NCBI GenBank assembly: GCA_001599755.1
Contig: BCHX01000002.1
Coordinates: 5,376,330-5,440,329, forward strand
DNA: 64,000 nucleotides
Source: Gliomastix tumulicola
Taxonomy: Eukaryota > Ascomycota > Sordariomycetes > Hypocreales > Bionectriaceae
Direction of reading: 5' to 3'
This document shows, piece after piece, positions 10,560 through 22,700 of this stretch. Under the pieces are notes generated by a model, which was not told where the DNA came from, searched no databases, and saw only the letters and a program-made list of their open reading frames with translations. Numbering within the stretch: the first letter of the stretch is position 1; each line of letters starts with the position of its first letter. The position numbers and the translations under genes are program-made.

Positions 10560-10948
10560 CATGACGCCTGCGGGTTCTTGACCGATCGAAAACATGAGGA
10601 GTAATGAAATTTGACACATTCATTGAAGTCTTAATCGCTTGAGACCAAGCATTGAGCAGAGTATCCAAACTGCAGAAAGGAATTCGATTCCTCGCGTTTA
10701 ACAGTGAAAGGTCAGGCTGAGACAGATTTGTCTCGCTTCGATGTCTCTAACCCCAAACCAAATGCATTTCTGGAATAAACGGTCCAAAACACAACGGACG
10801 TGGAGAACGCTCTCCGGACACTATCCTAGTAACACACATATTTAACGACTTTCTAGCAAACTAGGGGTCCCTCACCACCACCTGAGACATCCCCTTCACA
10901 GTGTTCCATCTTGCTTATTTACGTTTCCATCTTGGTTTTGTGTGTTGT
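10560..10948. other. Convergent 3' intergenic region
   Basis: The stretch lies between the NLR stop and the stop of the ankyrin gene on the opposite strand. It should contain only 3' ends; nothing else is recognisable. Confidence 0.5.
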
Positions 10949-11944
10949 TTACCGAACGCGCCTCCTTTTCCCTCTGAACGGCGAAAGCAGTCTCTTAATG
11001 TCTGCCTCCCCGCTGGCGACAGCGTAGTCTAGCGGCGTCTTTCCGTTAGTCGTTGTGGCATTGCAGTCGATACCTGGCATATTGAGCAACGTTTTGACAA
11101 CCTCCTCATTGCCGGAGAACAGCCCAGCGCAGGCTTTATGCAGGGGCGTCTCTCCCTTGGCGTTCCTCACGTTCACGTCAACACCCTCCTCCAGGACGAG
11201 CCTCTTGACGACGCTGGACATGACGGGTTTAATAGCGGCCACATGCAGGGGCGTAGATCCGTCGGCATCGTTGCCATTGAGGTCTAGTCCCGCGTCGAGC
11301 AGCATATGTGCAATTTTGGCGTTGCCCTTATACGCGGCCGCGTCGAACGGGCTGCGCGAAGGATCATATTCGTTCAGTGGCCGGTGAGTAAGGCGGACCT
11401 TTCCCGAGGCGAGCAGGGCTCCGACTGTCTTCGCATAGCCGTTCTGGCAGGCTTTCTGCAGCGGCGTGCCGCCAGTGGTACAATGCGCGTTGGGGTCGAA
11501 CTTGTCAGAGTCGAGCATTAGCTTGATGGCGCCGACACGCTGCTTCCAGCAAGCGATATGGAGTGCGTTCCATTTGTTGTAGCCAAGATGGGATTCGATG
11601 GTCACATTGACCTCAGCTTCGGCCAGAAGCAGTCTGACAATCTCGGTATAGCCCTTGTCAGCGGCGATCCACAGCGCCGTGTAGCCGTCGTGGGTGATTT
11701 CGTTGATATCTGCGCCGCATCTCAGGGCTTTCCGAGCCGTTTCCAGGCGGTTATTGGCAGAGGCCCAGTAGAGGACGGCTAGCCGGCTGGGGTCCTTGCG
11801 GCGAACAGCGTTGCGGTAGAGCTGGTCGATGAGCAGGCCGTGCATTCTTGTATGCGTGAGTATGAAGGCATAAAGATCAGCTTCCTCGACAAGGAAGCTC
11901 CCCACCAGCTGCAGCATCTCATTGGGGAGGCGGATGAGCGCCAT
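10949..11944 (-). CDS. F-box-like/ankyrin-repeat protein
   Basis: A single-exon, 331-aa gene starting with ATG at 11944. The N-terminus, LPNEMLQLVGSFLVEEADLY, looks like the F-box/F-box-like motif often placed before ankyrin arrays in fungi. Residues about 60-320 are ankyrin repeats with signatures such as DGYTALWIAADKGYTEIVRLLL, GGTPLQKACQNGYAKTV, DGSTPLHVAA, GETPLHKACAG and GKTPLDYAVASG. The C-terminus is basic (RGKRRRVR) and could act as a nuclear signal. Ankyrin arrays mediate protein binding; with an F-box the protein could be a substrate adaptor of an SCF ubiquitin ligase (inference). It is convergent with the NLR gene; any functional link is unproven. Confidence 0.85.
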   Translation of the reverse strand: MALIRLPNEMLQLVGSFLVEEADLYAFILTHTRMHGLLIDQLYRNAVRRKDPSRLAVLYWASANNRLETARKALRCGADINEITHDGYTALWIAADKGYTEIVRLLLAEAEVNVTIESHLGYNKWNALHIACWKQRVGAIKLMLDSDKFDPNAHCTTGGTPLQKACQNGYAKTVGALLASGKVRLTHRPLNEYDPSRSPFDAAAYKGNAKIAHMLLDAGLDLNGNDADGSTPLHVAAIKPVMSSVVKRLVLEEGVDVNVRNAKGETPLHKACAGLFSGNEEVVKTLLNMPGIDCNATTTNGKTPLDYAVASGEADIKRLLSPFRGKRRRVR

Positions 11945-12339
11945 GGCGATGAGAGAGGATGCTAAATTTTTGCTTCAGCCGGTAGTTGAACAGCTACTTC
12001 CCAGACAGCGAGGTAAATGGATGCCAGAAGATGACGAGAGGTGTGTTGAGGCTAGCACCGCCACTTGGTAAGGTAACTCACACGTGCTGAGCCTCTTTGT
12101 GAGGGATCTGGAAGGAGGCTCTTGAAGTTCAAGACAGAATGCTGAAACGAGGTCTGAAATGAGTGTGGGGTCCTCAAGGGGCTCGAAGCCTGGGGTTGCT
12201 CGTTCAAATATTAACACTCACACATGCTCTGCCATGTTCCGAAGGTCCTGAGTGGTGCTTCTATCCAGCGGGTGAGCTCCGCAGTTGGTTGAGTGAACCA
12301 TTCTTCTACGAATTCTGCTTCAATTTTAATGATGACTAA
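11945..12339. other. Intergenic between ankyrin gene and tRNA
   Basis: Promoter side of the ankyrin gene followed by the 5' flank of the tRNA. An open frame on the minus strand (11975-12217) has no recognisable product. Confidence 0.45.
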
Positions 12340-12422
12340 GCCGGTGTGGCTCAGTGGTTAGCGCGTGTCGCTCGTACTCTTCGGACACGACAAGGTCCCG
12401 CGTTCAAATCGCGGCATCGGCT
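12340..12422 (+). tRNA. tRNA-Thr (CGT) with a 10-nt intron
   Basis: A full cloverleaf can be drawn. The acceptor stem GCCGGTG pairs with CATCGGC, with one G-U. The D arm GCTC-AGTGGTTA-GCGC has one mismatch. The anticodon stem TGTCG pairs with CGACA (12366-12370 with 12388-12392), and the T arm is CCGCG-TTCAAAT-CGCGG. The 17-nt anticodon loop equals a normal 7-nt loop (T33, anticodon CGT at 12373-12375, A37) plus a 10-nt intron after position 37. The A box (TGGCTCAGTGG) and B box (GTTCAAATC) are good, and a T run follows directly. Mature length is 73 nt before CCA. The anticodon follows from this fold; another register is possible but pairs less well. Confidence 0.85.
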
Positions 12423-12426
12423 TTTT
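12422..12426 (+). terminator. RNA polymerase III T-run terminator
   Basis: A run of five T begins at the discriminator base and follows the tRNA immediately, as expected for Pol III termination. Confidence 0.7.
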
Positions 12427-13659
12427 GCTCTTCATATATAGAGTCAACCTTTTTGCATCGTTGTTATTAGTATGTAAGTCAGGAAGTTTCCAGGCTCATC
12501 CTGGCTTGAAAATTGGAGCATGAGGGGTCAAGGGTATCGTGTGTTATTGCAAAGCTTGGGGGCCGCAGCCTGAGATGATAAAAGACACTGCTAACACTGG
12601 GGCTTTTACACTTTCAACGTCACAGAGCATCAGTGGGATCAGTAGACTAATATGGGCTATTGGACAAAGGGATATCTCTACGGAGCGTTTGAAACATACG
12701 TGAGGAACGTCAGATGAGTTATTCCATGTTATACAGCCCGTAGCATCAGCTCAGAGGGCCGTCTGCCTTTTGATTATATCTACTTCTGCATTAGAGCAGG
12801 TAGATGGCGTATTCAGAGGTCATCACATAATGCCAGCGAGGGATTGAAGCCGCCGGATCGAGTATACGGGAGTCACACCTTTTATCCAGACCCGCGTCGC
12901 GTGACCAACAGAGTGGCGCAGCAACCTCCCGCTTCCACAACGAGGCTTAGACCATTGTCTGAGATGAACGGAACCAGGGTATCTCGGTCCTCATCGTAGC
13001 ACCTTTCAAGTCGTCCAAATGCCACGTACATTCCATTCAGGGCGACATCCAAACTTTACAGCCATATCAACCATGGGGTGTAGAGTAGCAAAATCAATAT
13101 TCTCACCCTACTTCCCCAGAGAGAGCGACGTCGATCCGGGGCCAATAAAGGTGTGAACGGTTCTCAGATGGCTCCGGTATTGAGGCGAAGTGCATGCGTC
13201 AGCCCGGTGAAGGGGACTCGGAACCCACTGCGGAGAGAGCCTAAATCATGAGCAGCGTGACTCGGCCGAGGTTCGGAGGTGAGACGGCAGAGAGAAGAGA
13301 GATCAGTCCAGCGTCTCACAAGATGTAATATTCCAAATCGAGGGCACAGACGATCCGGGATCTCACTCGGTATCGTCCCGGGTCAGCAACTTTATTATTT
13401 TCCGACAAAACGAACCGTCCGGACCGTTTCAACCTTCTTTTCCACTGCGACGAACAACGAAAAGGCAAAGATTTATGCTTAAATAGCCGCGTGGCCGCCC
13501 CCACAATAAATATTGACTCACGGCTCCTCATTCGCCGGGCGGCGGTACGTATCTTTTCCCTTCCCTTGACAATCTCACCCCCTCAGCTCTCCTCCACGCC
13601 CAGCAACACTGAAACCCTTCCCGTCCACGTCTCTCAGCAATTACGGAATTCTCTGCCCG
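12427..13659. other. Intergenic, no gene seen
   Basis: About 1.2 kb between the tRNA and the next start codon. Frames are short. The last 150 bp are C/T-rich (13550-13640), consistent with a promoter and 5' UTR of the downstream gene. No repeat or RNA gene is recognised. Confidence 0.45.
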
Positions 13660-15201
13660 ATGTACTTGTTCAACCAGGTCCGTCGAGCACTGCCCTCCGC
13701 CAGGGACCTCGCCAAGGTCGAGCCCCATGACTGGCGTCTGCCCGCCGCCTCCGTCTACTCCCCCAGCCGGCCCGGAGGCCGCCAGACGCTCATCCCGCAC
13801 CCGCAGCTGCTGGCCAACGCCTTCATCCCGGGTGAGCCCCGGCCCGGCGACCTCACGACGGCACTGGCGTATCCGGACGCGAGCCACGTCGCCGTACACC
13901 TAGCCCTGCTCGAGTGTTTTCGCCATCTGCGCCTCGGCGCCGTCGGACTCGACGTCGAGGTCGACCACCCGCCCGAGTACGAGGAGAAGCCGTCGGCCGA
14001 GAGTGCGGCGGCGGCGAAGACGCGGCTCGACGACGACGACCAGCGGTGGGATCTGCTGCTGCGTCTCGCGGCCGACCGCTTCGCCGCGTGGTGGTCCAAC
14101 ATCGACAGCGTGCTGAACCACGCCTCCGTCTACACCCACCACGCGGGCGACCGCGTCGCCGTCCAGCTCGCCAAGGACTACATCCCGCCGCTTGACGTCA
14201 TCCTCGTGTGGTACGCCTTCATGCTGAATGGCGACGCGTACGCGGCCATGTGTCGCGAGCGCGAGGCCCAGTCGCCGCGCATCACCAAGCTCTGCTTTCC
14301 GTGGCCCGCCATCCGCGACTCCATCGACGTCGACACCATGCGCTTCAAGCTGTCCAGTCCGGCAAAGATCCTCTTCTCCACGCTGTCGGGCCAGTCGGCC
14401 GACATCTTCGAGTACCTCGAGGGTCCGCCGGCCTTTGCCGATCCAGATGCTCTCCCCGCGGGCATCGATCTCTTCGCTGAGGTCAAGAAGCAGGAGGGCT
14501 TCATCGACGAGGCTCACAGTTTGCTGTGGATACGTGCCCCGTCGTTGAGAGGCTCTCTGACACGGGCTATCGAGGACTACTTTGACTTCCAGCTCAGTGG
14601 CACCGCCACATCCAATATCGAGGTGGATCTGCCGTTCGGCATCAACCTTGTCTGGAGGACACACCAGCTGTTCCCGCGGCAGTACGAGTGGTTCCTGCAG
14701 GAGATCGGCACCGGCGAGGATGAGAAGGGCGCCTCGCGAGGTACTGGTGGCTTCGACACTGAATACGGTGATGTGGTGTCCCGCGGGTGCTACTGCTGGG
14801 TCTGTGAGCGCGTCCGTGACGACGTGCCGGACTTTGTACATCCGCCGGCGTCCGACTCGCCAGCCTTGACCCCATCTTCGTCTTCATCCTCTCTCACGCC
14901 CTCGTCGCCCCCTCCCGACCACCAGACTCAGCTATCATCCCTCAAGTCAGACCAGATCCGGCAGATAGTAGACGACCTAGGCTTCTACAGCGCCGTCGAG
15001 CAGGCACGAAGGGAGGGCAAGCCGCTGCCCACAAGACCGCCCACCGACGCCGAGAAGGAAGCGGAGAAGACTGCCCGGGACAGACAGGCCGAACTCGGCT
15101 TCCGTCCCGGGTTGGACGAGTTTCTCGAGATCCTGCCCGACGGGAGGAGAAGGATCCGCCGGAGGAAGTATACCGTTCCGTTTTCGGGCTTCCCCGTTTG
15201 A
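13660..15201 (+). CDS. GRDP-like (PPLDV-VW-MLN motif) fungal protein of unknown function
   Basis: A single-exon, 513-aa gene. Residues about 176-192 read IPPLDVILVWYAFMLN, resembling the PP-x-D-V-x-x-VWHxHMLNP signature of glycine-rich-domain (GRDP-like) proteins found in fungi and plants. A second conserved-looking stretch is LPFGINLVWRTHQLFPRQYEWFLQ, followed by GCYCWVCERVRDDVPDF with a CxCxxC-like cysteine cluster. A Ser/Pro-rich linker (about 405-430) separates a charged C-terminal region ending FRPGLDEFLEILPDGRRRIRRRKYTVPFSGFP. No signal peptide or membrane span is seen, so it is probably intracellular. The function of the family is not established; some relatives are loosely labelled dioxygenases, for which I see no support here. 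High GC and codon bias suggest an expressed, conserved gene. Confidence 0.8.
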   Translation: MYLFNQVRRALPSARDLAKVEPHDWRLPAASVYSPSRPGGRQTLIPHPQLLANAFIPGEPRPGDLTTALAYPDASHVAVHLALLECFRHLRLGAVGLDVEVDHPPEYEEKPSAESAAAAKTRLDDDDQRWDLLLRLAADRFAAWWSNIDSVLNHASVYTHHAGDRVAVQLAKDYIPPLDVILVWYAFMLNGDAYAAMCREREAQSPRITKLCFPWPAIRDSIDVDTMRFKLSSPAKILFSTLSGQSADIFEYLEGPPAFADPDALPAGIDLFAEVKKQEGFIDEAHSLLWIRAPSLRGSLTRAIEDYFDFQLSGTATSNIEVDLPFGINLVWRTHQLFPRQYEWFLQEIGTGEDEKGASRGTGGFDTEYGDVVSRGCYCWVCERVRDDVPDFVHPPASDSPALTPSSSSSSLTPSSPPPDHQTQLSSLKSDQIRQIVDDLGFYSAVEQARREGKPLPTRPPTDAEKEAEKTARDRQAELGFRPGLDEFLEILPDGRRRIRRRKYTVPFSGFPV

Positions 15202-15611
15202 GCTCTCTATCTAAACACACACTGTCATTACTGTATATGATTCACGATTATATGGCTGTATGTCCATTATGCGGCCCATTACATAGCTACGATACGCCCT
15301 ATACCCTCTTTCTTATATATACTGTCAAGCGAGCCTTTTATTCACAACATTTCTCCTTTCTGGTAGATACAGTCCAAGCCATGGATCCTTTGTCAATGAG
15401 GGACAATCTGATAAATGTATCCGGTAATGATGAGCATTTTTGTAATATTTGTCTGGATCATATATACATCCGCCTCGGTCCTTTCATATTGTTACCCCCC
15501 ATTCCCACCTGTGCACATCATCACCTTCTGACCGTCTGCCCCCAAGAAGATGCCTCGCCCAAATCCGTCTTCATATGTGTAGGGTAGGCATCGGTATTGT
15601 GATCACTGCCC
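15202..15611. other. Convergent 3' intergenic region
   Basis: Lies between the stop at 15201 and the stop of the small secreted protein at 15612. It contains only probable 3' UTR sequence. Confidence 0.45.
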
Positions 15612-15998
15612 TCACTGAGGACCGCAGACTTTGTCGACGGCCTGGTCAGGGCAGTTCCACCCGCCGTGCTGCCAGCACTCGCTATCGTAGGCGTTGATGA
15701 TCATAAAGGTCGACTGCAGGCACTGTTTGTAGATCTCGGGCGCTCCGACCTGGTAGTAGCAGCGCGGGGCACAGCGCTCGCAGAAACGGGCGTAGCCGCC
15801 GGCAATCTCCTCGCAGATGGCCGGGTCGGGCGTGGCAACGGGCGGCGGGGGAATGGGCGAAGTAGTGAATGTCTGTTTGGTGTTAGCAGATGCTCTGTGG
15901 CGCTAGAAGGAAAGCGTTGAGGAGGAGGGACAGGGATGTTGACTGACCTGAGCCAGGGACAGAGCCGGGAGGGCGAGGAGGACGGCGGTGAACTTCAT
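15612..15998 (-). CDS. Small secreted eight-cysteine protein
   Basis: Exons 15998-15948 and 15872-15612 are joined by an intron with GTCAGT donor, CTAAC branch and CAG acceptor. The product is about 103 aa. Exon 1 encodes only MKFTAVLLALPALSLAQ, a clean signal peptide, so the intron sits exactly after the secretion signal. The mature part starts with a Pro-rich stretch (SPIPPPPVATPDP) and contains eight cysteines, in AICEE, FCERCAPRCYY, KQCLQ, ECWQ, NCPD and VCGPQ. I recognise no named family (the pattern is not an obvious CFEM or hydrophobin). Even cysteine number, small size and secretion fit an extracellular disulfide-rich protein or candidate effector (inference). The first exon is too short to be found by simple ORF calling. 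Confidence 0.75.
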
Positions 15999-16739
15999 GA
16001 TGCTGGAGTTGGAGTGCTTCTTCAAATAATGTTCTTTGATGATGTGCTGATGATGATGGTTCAACTCATGATCTGAGGAGATATTTGGTCGCTTTTATAC
16101 TCTGGCAGACTGCTCGAGGTCCTCCATTAACGAGGACGCCCTTGCATCAATGCCTACACGTGTTTGCCTGCGCCGCCGAAATGCATGATTCTACCGTTAC
16201 ATCGAGCTCTAAGCGAGGCGAACCACGCATTCATGTCCATCGTGCGCATTCTCGCGAAGAATGAGCGGCGTCGTGAACGAGGTTATCCCAACTCGTCTTG
16301 GAGTGTCTTGGCTGCTCCACGCTTTCCCTGAATTCACCAACGGAGGCCTCGCTCTGCCTGGATTTCCACAGGGGTCGGGGCCTTTTTGTTCCCACTGCCC
16401 CCTCGTTGAGCCGTGCAACATTCGAGGAGGCGACCGGATGCCTAATGCCAACACTTCAATACGAGGGGGGGGATTCCCCCAAGGAGAACAATGTTCGGGA
16501 CTTCGCCGGATGCGCGGTTAGATGCAAAGCGCGGCTACAAGTGCTGCGACGATCCGGATGAGCCCCGGGGAGTGCCCGTTCTATTAGTCACAGAACGCAG
16601 GGGATAGAAATGAAAAATACGAGGTTCAATTATGTACGGTACGCTTTGACTGAAATCATGCGGGAATCAAAAATAGAAACAAACGCAAGTCTCTAATATC
16701 CAATCATTAATTACATCCGTGTATGTATGCGAGCCACAC
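15999..16739. other. Intergenic: promoter of secreted protein, left border of biosynthetic cluster
   Basis: 740 bp with no supported gene. The half next to 15999 is the promoter of the small secreted protein; the half next to 16739 is the 3' flank of the PKS. A run of seven G lies near 16466-16472. No regulatory site is recognised. Confidence 0.45.
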
Positions 16740-19700
16740 TCACGCCCCCTGTCCCTCGACCGCCTTCTTCACTAGCTTCATACAGAGAGCCCCCAGACTC
16801 GAGGCATTCAGCACGTCCAACGTCGTCATGTCCACTTCGAGGCTCTTCTTGCACCAGTTTCTTAGATCCACCGCCGCAAGCGAGTCGATCCCGTAGCTGC
16901 TCAGCGGTTTCGACTCCTCGATGTCGGCGACCAGGCCGAGGATTCTCACAATTTGGGCGTTGACGAGCTTCACGGCCTCTGCGGCGAGTTTCTCCACGGG
17001 GAAGGAGCCGGCTTTCAGCATGGATTTGAATGCGCTAAGAGCGGCGCCGTTCTTGTCATTGGGCGAGGCGGCAGCGTCATCTGCATCCTGTCGCGGGGCG
17101 AGGAGCTGGTGGAAGCGTGCGTCGGCGAGGATTGGTGAGTCTTCGTTCAGAGGGTATGGTAGACCTGTGACCATCTGGCTAGAGCTCTCTGTGTTCAGTC
17201 GCTTTGTCTGCTGCAGGATGGACAGACGCAGGATGTCGAGAAGCTGGGCCTCAGTGATGCTCGACAACTGACTGCGGCTCTGCACGCGAGTCGTGAGGGC
17301 TTCGTGCTCGCTCATGTATCCGACATCGTCGACGATACCGAGATCGACTGTGTGTGCTGCAAGCCCGAGAGACTGGCGGTACCGCGCCATGGCGTCCTGG
17401 AAGCTGTTGCCAGCGGCATAGTTCGCCTGTCCTGCTGTCCCGACAACGCCCGAGATGGACGACAGCATGGTGAAGAAGTCGAGGCGGTTCGAGGGCTGCT
17501 GCTCCTCTGCGGCCGCCTTGTGCAGGTTCCATGTACCTGCAAGTTTGCATGACAGCGCCTCATTGTATTCTTGAAGCGACATTGCCTCGACAGTTTTGTC
17601 CTGCAACGCCTGTTAGTATGGATGAAATCTCCCGAAAAGCTTGAGCAGCACTCACACGAAGGACCATGGCGCCCTGGATGACACCCTTGATGGGCCTGCT
17701 TGACTCCTTGAATACGCGCCTGGTGTCATCCAAATCCGAGATATCGCCCTTTGCAATCTGGACTCGTGCGCCGAGAGCCTCCAAATCTTTGATTACCCGC
17801 TGCGACCGCTCATCATCACCGCCGCTTCGAGACATAATGACCAGGTGTCGAGCACCACTTCGCGCCATATACACAGCCAGACTTCCGCAAAGTCCCTTCA
17901 AACCACCAACAACTAGGTACGCCGCCTCTGGATTCAGGCTTAGCGTTTTGGGCGCCGCACGGATCGGGACCTGAACATCGTCGTCGTCAGAAATTACAAT
18001 CTTGCCCATGTGCTCGCCAGACCGCATGTATCGCATGGCATCAGGAATCTGGCTGAAGGAGAACACGGTCATGGGGCTGATAGGCGAGATGTGGCCAGCC
18101 ACAAGCAGCTGCCTGACCGTCTGCAGGATTCTCTTGACGAGAGGGAGGTCGTCGAGGATACTTGGTTTTGAGATGTCGATGCCGCGGTAGGAGCAGTTGC
18201 GGTCGAAGGTTTCCATGGACAAGGTATTTCTGTCGACGATGTCCTTCTTTCCGATCTCGAGGAGAGTGCCGTTGTCAGCGAGCAGCCTCCAGGATTCATC
18301 GAGCAAATCTCCGGTGAGAAAGTTGAGGACGACATCGACTCCCTTTCCACCCGTTAGATCCCGGATGCCAGACGCAAAGTCAGCGTCTCGTGAGGAGAAA
18401 ATGTGCTCCACAGGGATTCCGTGATGCTCAGACAGGTATTTCCTCTTCTTCTCGCTTCCAGCTGTGGCATAAACCTTGGCTCCAAGGTACTTGCAGACCT
18501 GAAGGCTGGCAAGCCCGACGCCACCGGCAGCGGAGTGAATCAGCACAGACTGTCCCTTTCTGACTCCTGCAATCTCCATCAGACTGTACACGGCAGTGAA
18601 GTACACAATACTCATCGTCGCTGCTTCCTTGAAAGATACGTCTTCTAGTAGAGAGAAGACGTTCTCCTCCGGCACACGAATCCTGTTCGAGAAAGAACCC
18701 TTACCGTGGACAAGGACTCTGTCGCCAGCCCGATAGTCCTTGACTCGAGAGCCAACCTGCTTGATCACACCAGCTCCCTCGAGACCAAGAAGATACTCAT
18801 TCTCGGGGACAAGGCCAAGTGATGTCGCGATATCCTTGTAGTTGAGACCCGCAGCCCGAATCTCGACCTCAACTTCGCCAGGACCAAGAGGCGGGATGTC
18901 CTGGTCCGGGATCTCGTTGAAGTGAATCGAGTCCATGGCGCCGACTCTCTCGCAGTGAAGTCGCACCACTCTGGGATTCGCTCGGAGGTAAGTGGTTCGA
19001 AGCTCCGTCCCGGCACTCTTCTCTTCGAGGGTTTGCATAAGCTTCTCGTCTCGTAGGACCCGGCTTACGTGCAGGACGCCTCCCGTCTCGGCGTACTCAT
19101 TCTCCCTGGGGCGTGATGACGAGACTCCCGTCTGAGAGAACGTTGCCATGACTTGAAGAACAGAACGAGCAACAACCGGGGCATTCTCAAGCGAAGACAC
19201 GTCCAGCGTCACCAAGGATAAAGTCGAGTCTTCTCCACGCAGAGATCGAGCAAAGCCGTGAATCAAGGCATTGGAGGGCGATGAGGTTGCCATCTGGGAG
19301 CCTGCCGTGAGCCAGAGGATATCGCGGCCAGACGTGATCAGTTTTCTAAGACTATCCCAGGTGGCCTCGGACATGTTGGACAGCAGAGGCGAGTTAGGGT
19401 CGTCGACAAACAGCAGTGGTAGATTCTGGGGCTGGGTCGCGATGTCTGAGACGTCCACGGTCTCGCCATCCCAGCCTGACTTCGCCAGAACCCGGATGAG
19501 AGAGGCGGATTGTCGAGAGGCTTCGCTAGAAAGAGTCACGATAGAGAAATTGGTAGAAGCTGTAGCCTTCTCGAGGAGAGGGGTACAAAGGTAGATGGTA
19601 GTTGAAGTACCCGAGTCAGCACTGTCAGGGGCGAACTCGGCCTTTACTTCGAGACCTGCCTCGCCTAGAGCCTTGATGGGATCGGCATTCTTCCACGAGA

Positions 19701-22700
19701 CGATAGCAGTTCCGGATTCAGAGCCAGAGTCACTTCCCTCGGCGAAGGACCTATCGTGAACAAGAACCACGTACCCGTCCTCAGCGACAAGCTCTTTTGC
19801 CTTACTGACCGCGTTGAGAATGGCGTCCTCTTCGCCAGGCGGCGTTCGCAAGAGCACGAGGTCAAACTTGGCCTCAGTGTTAAATGGTATCTGCGAAGTT
19901 GCAGAAGAGCCATCGTAGATGTGGAACTCAGTGCCTGGGATGGCCTGAAGACGGTTCTGCACATCCATCATGCGCTCTAACGTGGTCGATGCAGACACAT
20001 ATCGCCCAAATGTGGAGAGCTGAGCTGACAAGGCTTCCTCGTCGACTTCCTCGGGCACCACTTCCTGTCCCTCGGCTGTCATGTCAAGATCGAGCACCGA
20101 CGGCACAGAGACCTTGTGCTTGAGCAGTGAAACGAGACGAGCAGCTGACCGAGGAAGACGAAGTCCAGATACCAGGGTCTCCACGCTCTGTCCCTGGGAC
20201 ACTTCAAGATCATGAGCGAAAGACTTGGTGTCGAGAAGAGAGATGTCTGGCTCCCAAGATACCCGCATCGGGCACATTGACGATTTCTTCAAGGCCGCAT
20301 CTGGGATGTCCAGCGTCGTGTAGTGCAAGCCCTGCACCTTGGCGAGCACCCCTCCCGTCTCGTTGTGGACAGTCACATTAGACACGTAGTTCTGTACCTT
20401 ATCTGGCCTGCCCGTCGTGAACACCGAATTCGTGTCCGCTAGGGCGCTCTTCACAATCTCGTCGGTTGGGTTGATGACGATCTCGTCCATCAGCTGTGGC
20501 ACCAGTGCACTCTGGATTTTTGTCCTGTCGCCCTGATACAAGGATGGGATTCCGGCCTGGAAGAAGGTGTCGAAGACGGATGGATGGATGGCGTACGGTG
20601 ATTCCTTCTCGGTTCTCTCAGGGAAGTTGATCCTCGCTCGGCTCGTCCGCTGACCAGCCACGCTCTCCACCTGAGCGAGGTTCTGGAACGTTGGCCCAAA
20701 GTTGAAGCCCACGCTCTGCATGCTCTTGTACCAGAGCCGGGCTGGCGTGGGATACGTGAGCGGCTGAGGAGGTGTAACGCTCATATCCTTGGCTTTACGA
20801 GGACCAATACGGATCATGCCAGTGCAGTGCTCTGTCCATGCTTCGTCTCTTAAAGAGGAGATCTTGAAGTGATACCACGTGTTCTTCTGCCCGTGAGCAG
20901 GGTTGAGGAAGCAGTACACTTGCTCACCAGCATCCTCCTCGACGACCAGTGCCCTTAGTAGTCGGACATCTCTCATCCTGTACGAAGCCTGTCGGACGTT
21001 CTCGATCCCGGCGAGGGATTCATATGTCCCTGATGCCTTGGCCATCTGGAAGACGGCCTCGACGGCCATGGCAACATAGGCTGATGCCGGGAACACGACG
21101 TCGGTGCCCAAAGTGTGATCTCGTATCCAGGGAACGTTCTTAAGACGGAGAGTTCGTCGCCACGACGGTGAATTCCACGATGTGCCGAGGATCTTGGTAC
21201 CGAGAAGGTCGTGAATAGGGAATGGGCGGTAGCGCCAGTCCTTGCTGGCAAGGCTCTCATGCCAGTATTTGATGGAGTGGTTCCACTGGTAATTGGGCAG
21301 GTCAATGACAATCTTGGGCTTTGCCTGGTCGATCCCGTTGACCTTAAGCAAGTCTACATCGACACCAGCAAGGAAGAGCTTTCCAGCCAGGTCATAGAGG
21401 GAGCGGATCGAATCCTGCCCTCGGTGCAAGGTCTCAGCGTAGGGGATAGGGGTAGGAAGGTCTAATGACTGAAGGATCTGCTTGATAGGTCCAGCAAGGG
21501 CACCGCTTGGGCCCAGCTCGATCAAGTATCCAGCACCGGCTTCTCTCACGAGTGACGAGAGGCCCTGGTCGAAGAGGACAGGCGACATCATGTTGGAGAC
21601 CCAGTAGTCGACGTCGGTGCTCTGTTCTCTCAACTCTCCGTAGACGGTAGAGAAGAATTGGATGTCGTTAGACTTAGTTGATGACTTAAGTCCAGGGCAG
21701 TGTGTCTTTAGCAGGGAGCGATAGTGTCGAGAGATCTCTGTCATATACTCAGAGTGATAGGCAAGGTCGACTAGGAGGAGACGAGCAAAGTGCCCGTCAG
21801 CCTTGATATCGGCCTCAAGTTGCTGCAGATCTTCTGCTCGTCCCGCGAGTGTGGCGCTCTTAGGGCTGTTTCTGCAGGCCACTCGCACATTTGGTCTCGA
21901 ATCCAGGTACTTTTGGCAGTCATCGGGGCCGATGCCGACGGCAAGCATTCCCAGCTTACCATTCTGCGTAGTCTGCTCCTGCAGGTCACTGGCTGCCTTG
22001 CCACGGAAGTACGCAGCCTTGATGCCGTCCTCTGGTGACAGATGTCCGGATGCAACGGCCGCTGCAATCTCTCCAGATGAGTGGCCGACGACGCTGTCAG
22101 CCTTCAGGCCCCACGATGTCAACACTGACAGGAGTGCAAGTTGCAAAGCGGTCACGAGCGGTTGTGAGAATTCGGGAAGGCGCATATGCTCGGCTGTTCG
22201 AGACTGTGTGAGCTCTCCCTCCAGCGTCCAAAGAGGAGCAACGCCCTCTGGCAGGGACTGAAGAGTCCGATCCAGCTGTCTGATAGTATCCCGGGCCACG
22301 GGGAAATTGTCTAGAAGCTCCCTGCCCATCTGCGGCCACTGCGCACCTTGGCCAGTGAACACGAAGCCGATAGACGGACTGGGGCCGCGCTTGCCGTAGA
22401 CGACCTGGCTCTCCCTCAGCGAGGCACCGTCTGAGACGGCGTATCCTCGGTGGAAGTGCTGAGTGCGGTGGCGAGCGAGTGTGTATGCGAGATCTCCAGA
22501 ATCGATGTTGACAGCGGGGTTGGCGAGATGGCGCACCATCCCGTTAACATATGCCTTGAGAGACGTCTCGTCGTTGGCAGAGAAGACGAGCAGACGACGT
22601 GATGTGTCTTCGTCTTCATCGGCAAACAAGTCATCCTCTGTAGAGCAGTACGACGTCACTAGTCTAGACTCATATCCAGGTATTAGGACAGACGGATGCT

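Noticed and set aside
13900..14841. 313-codon minus-strand ORF
   Set aside because: Antisense of the GC-rich 513-aa gene; no recognisable motif.
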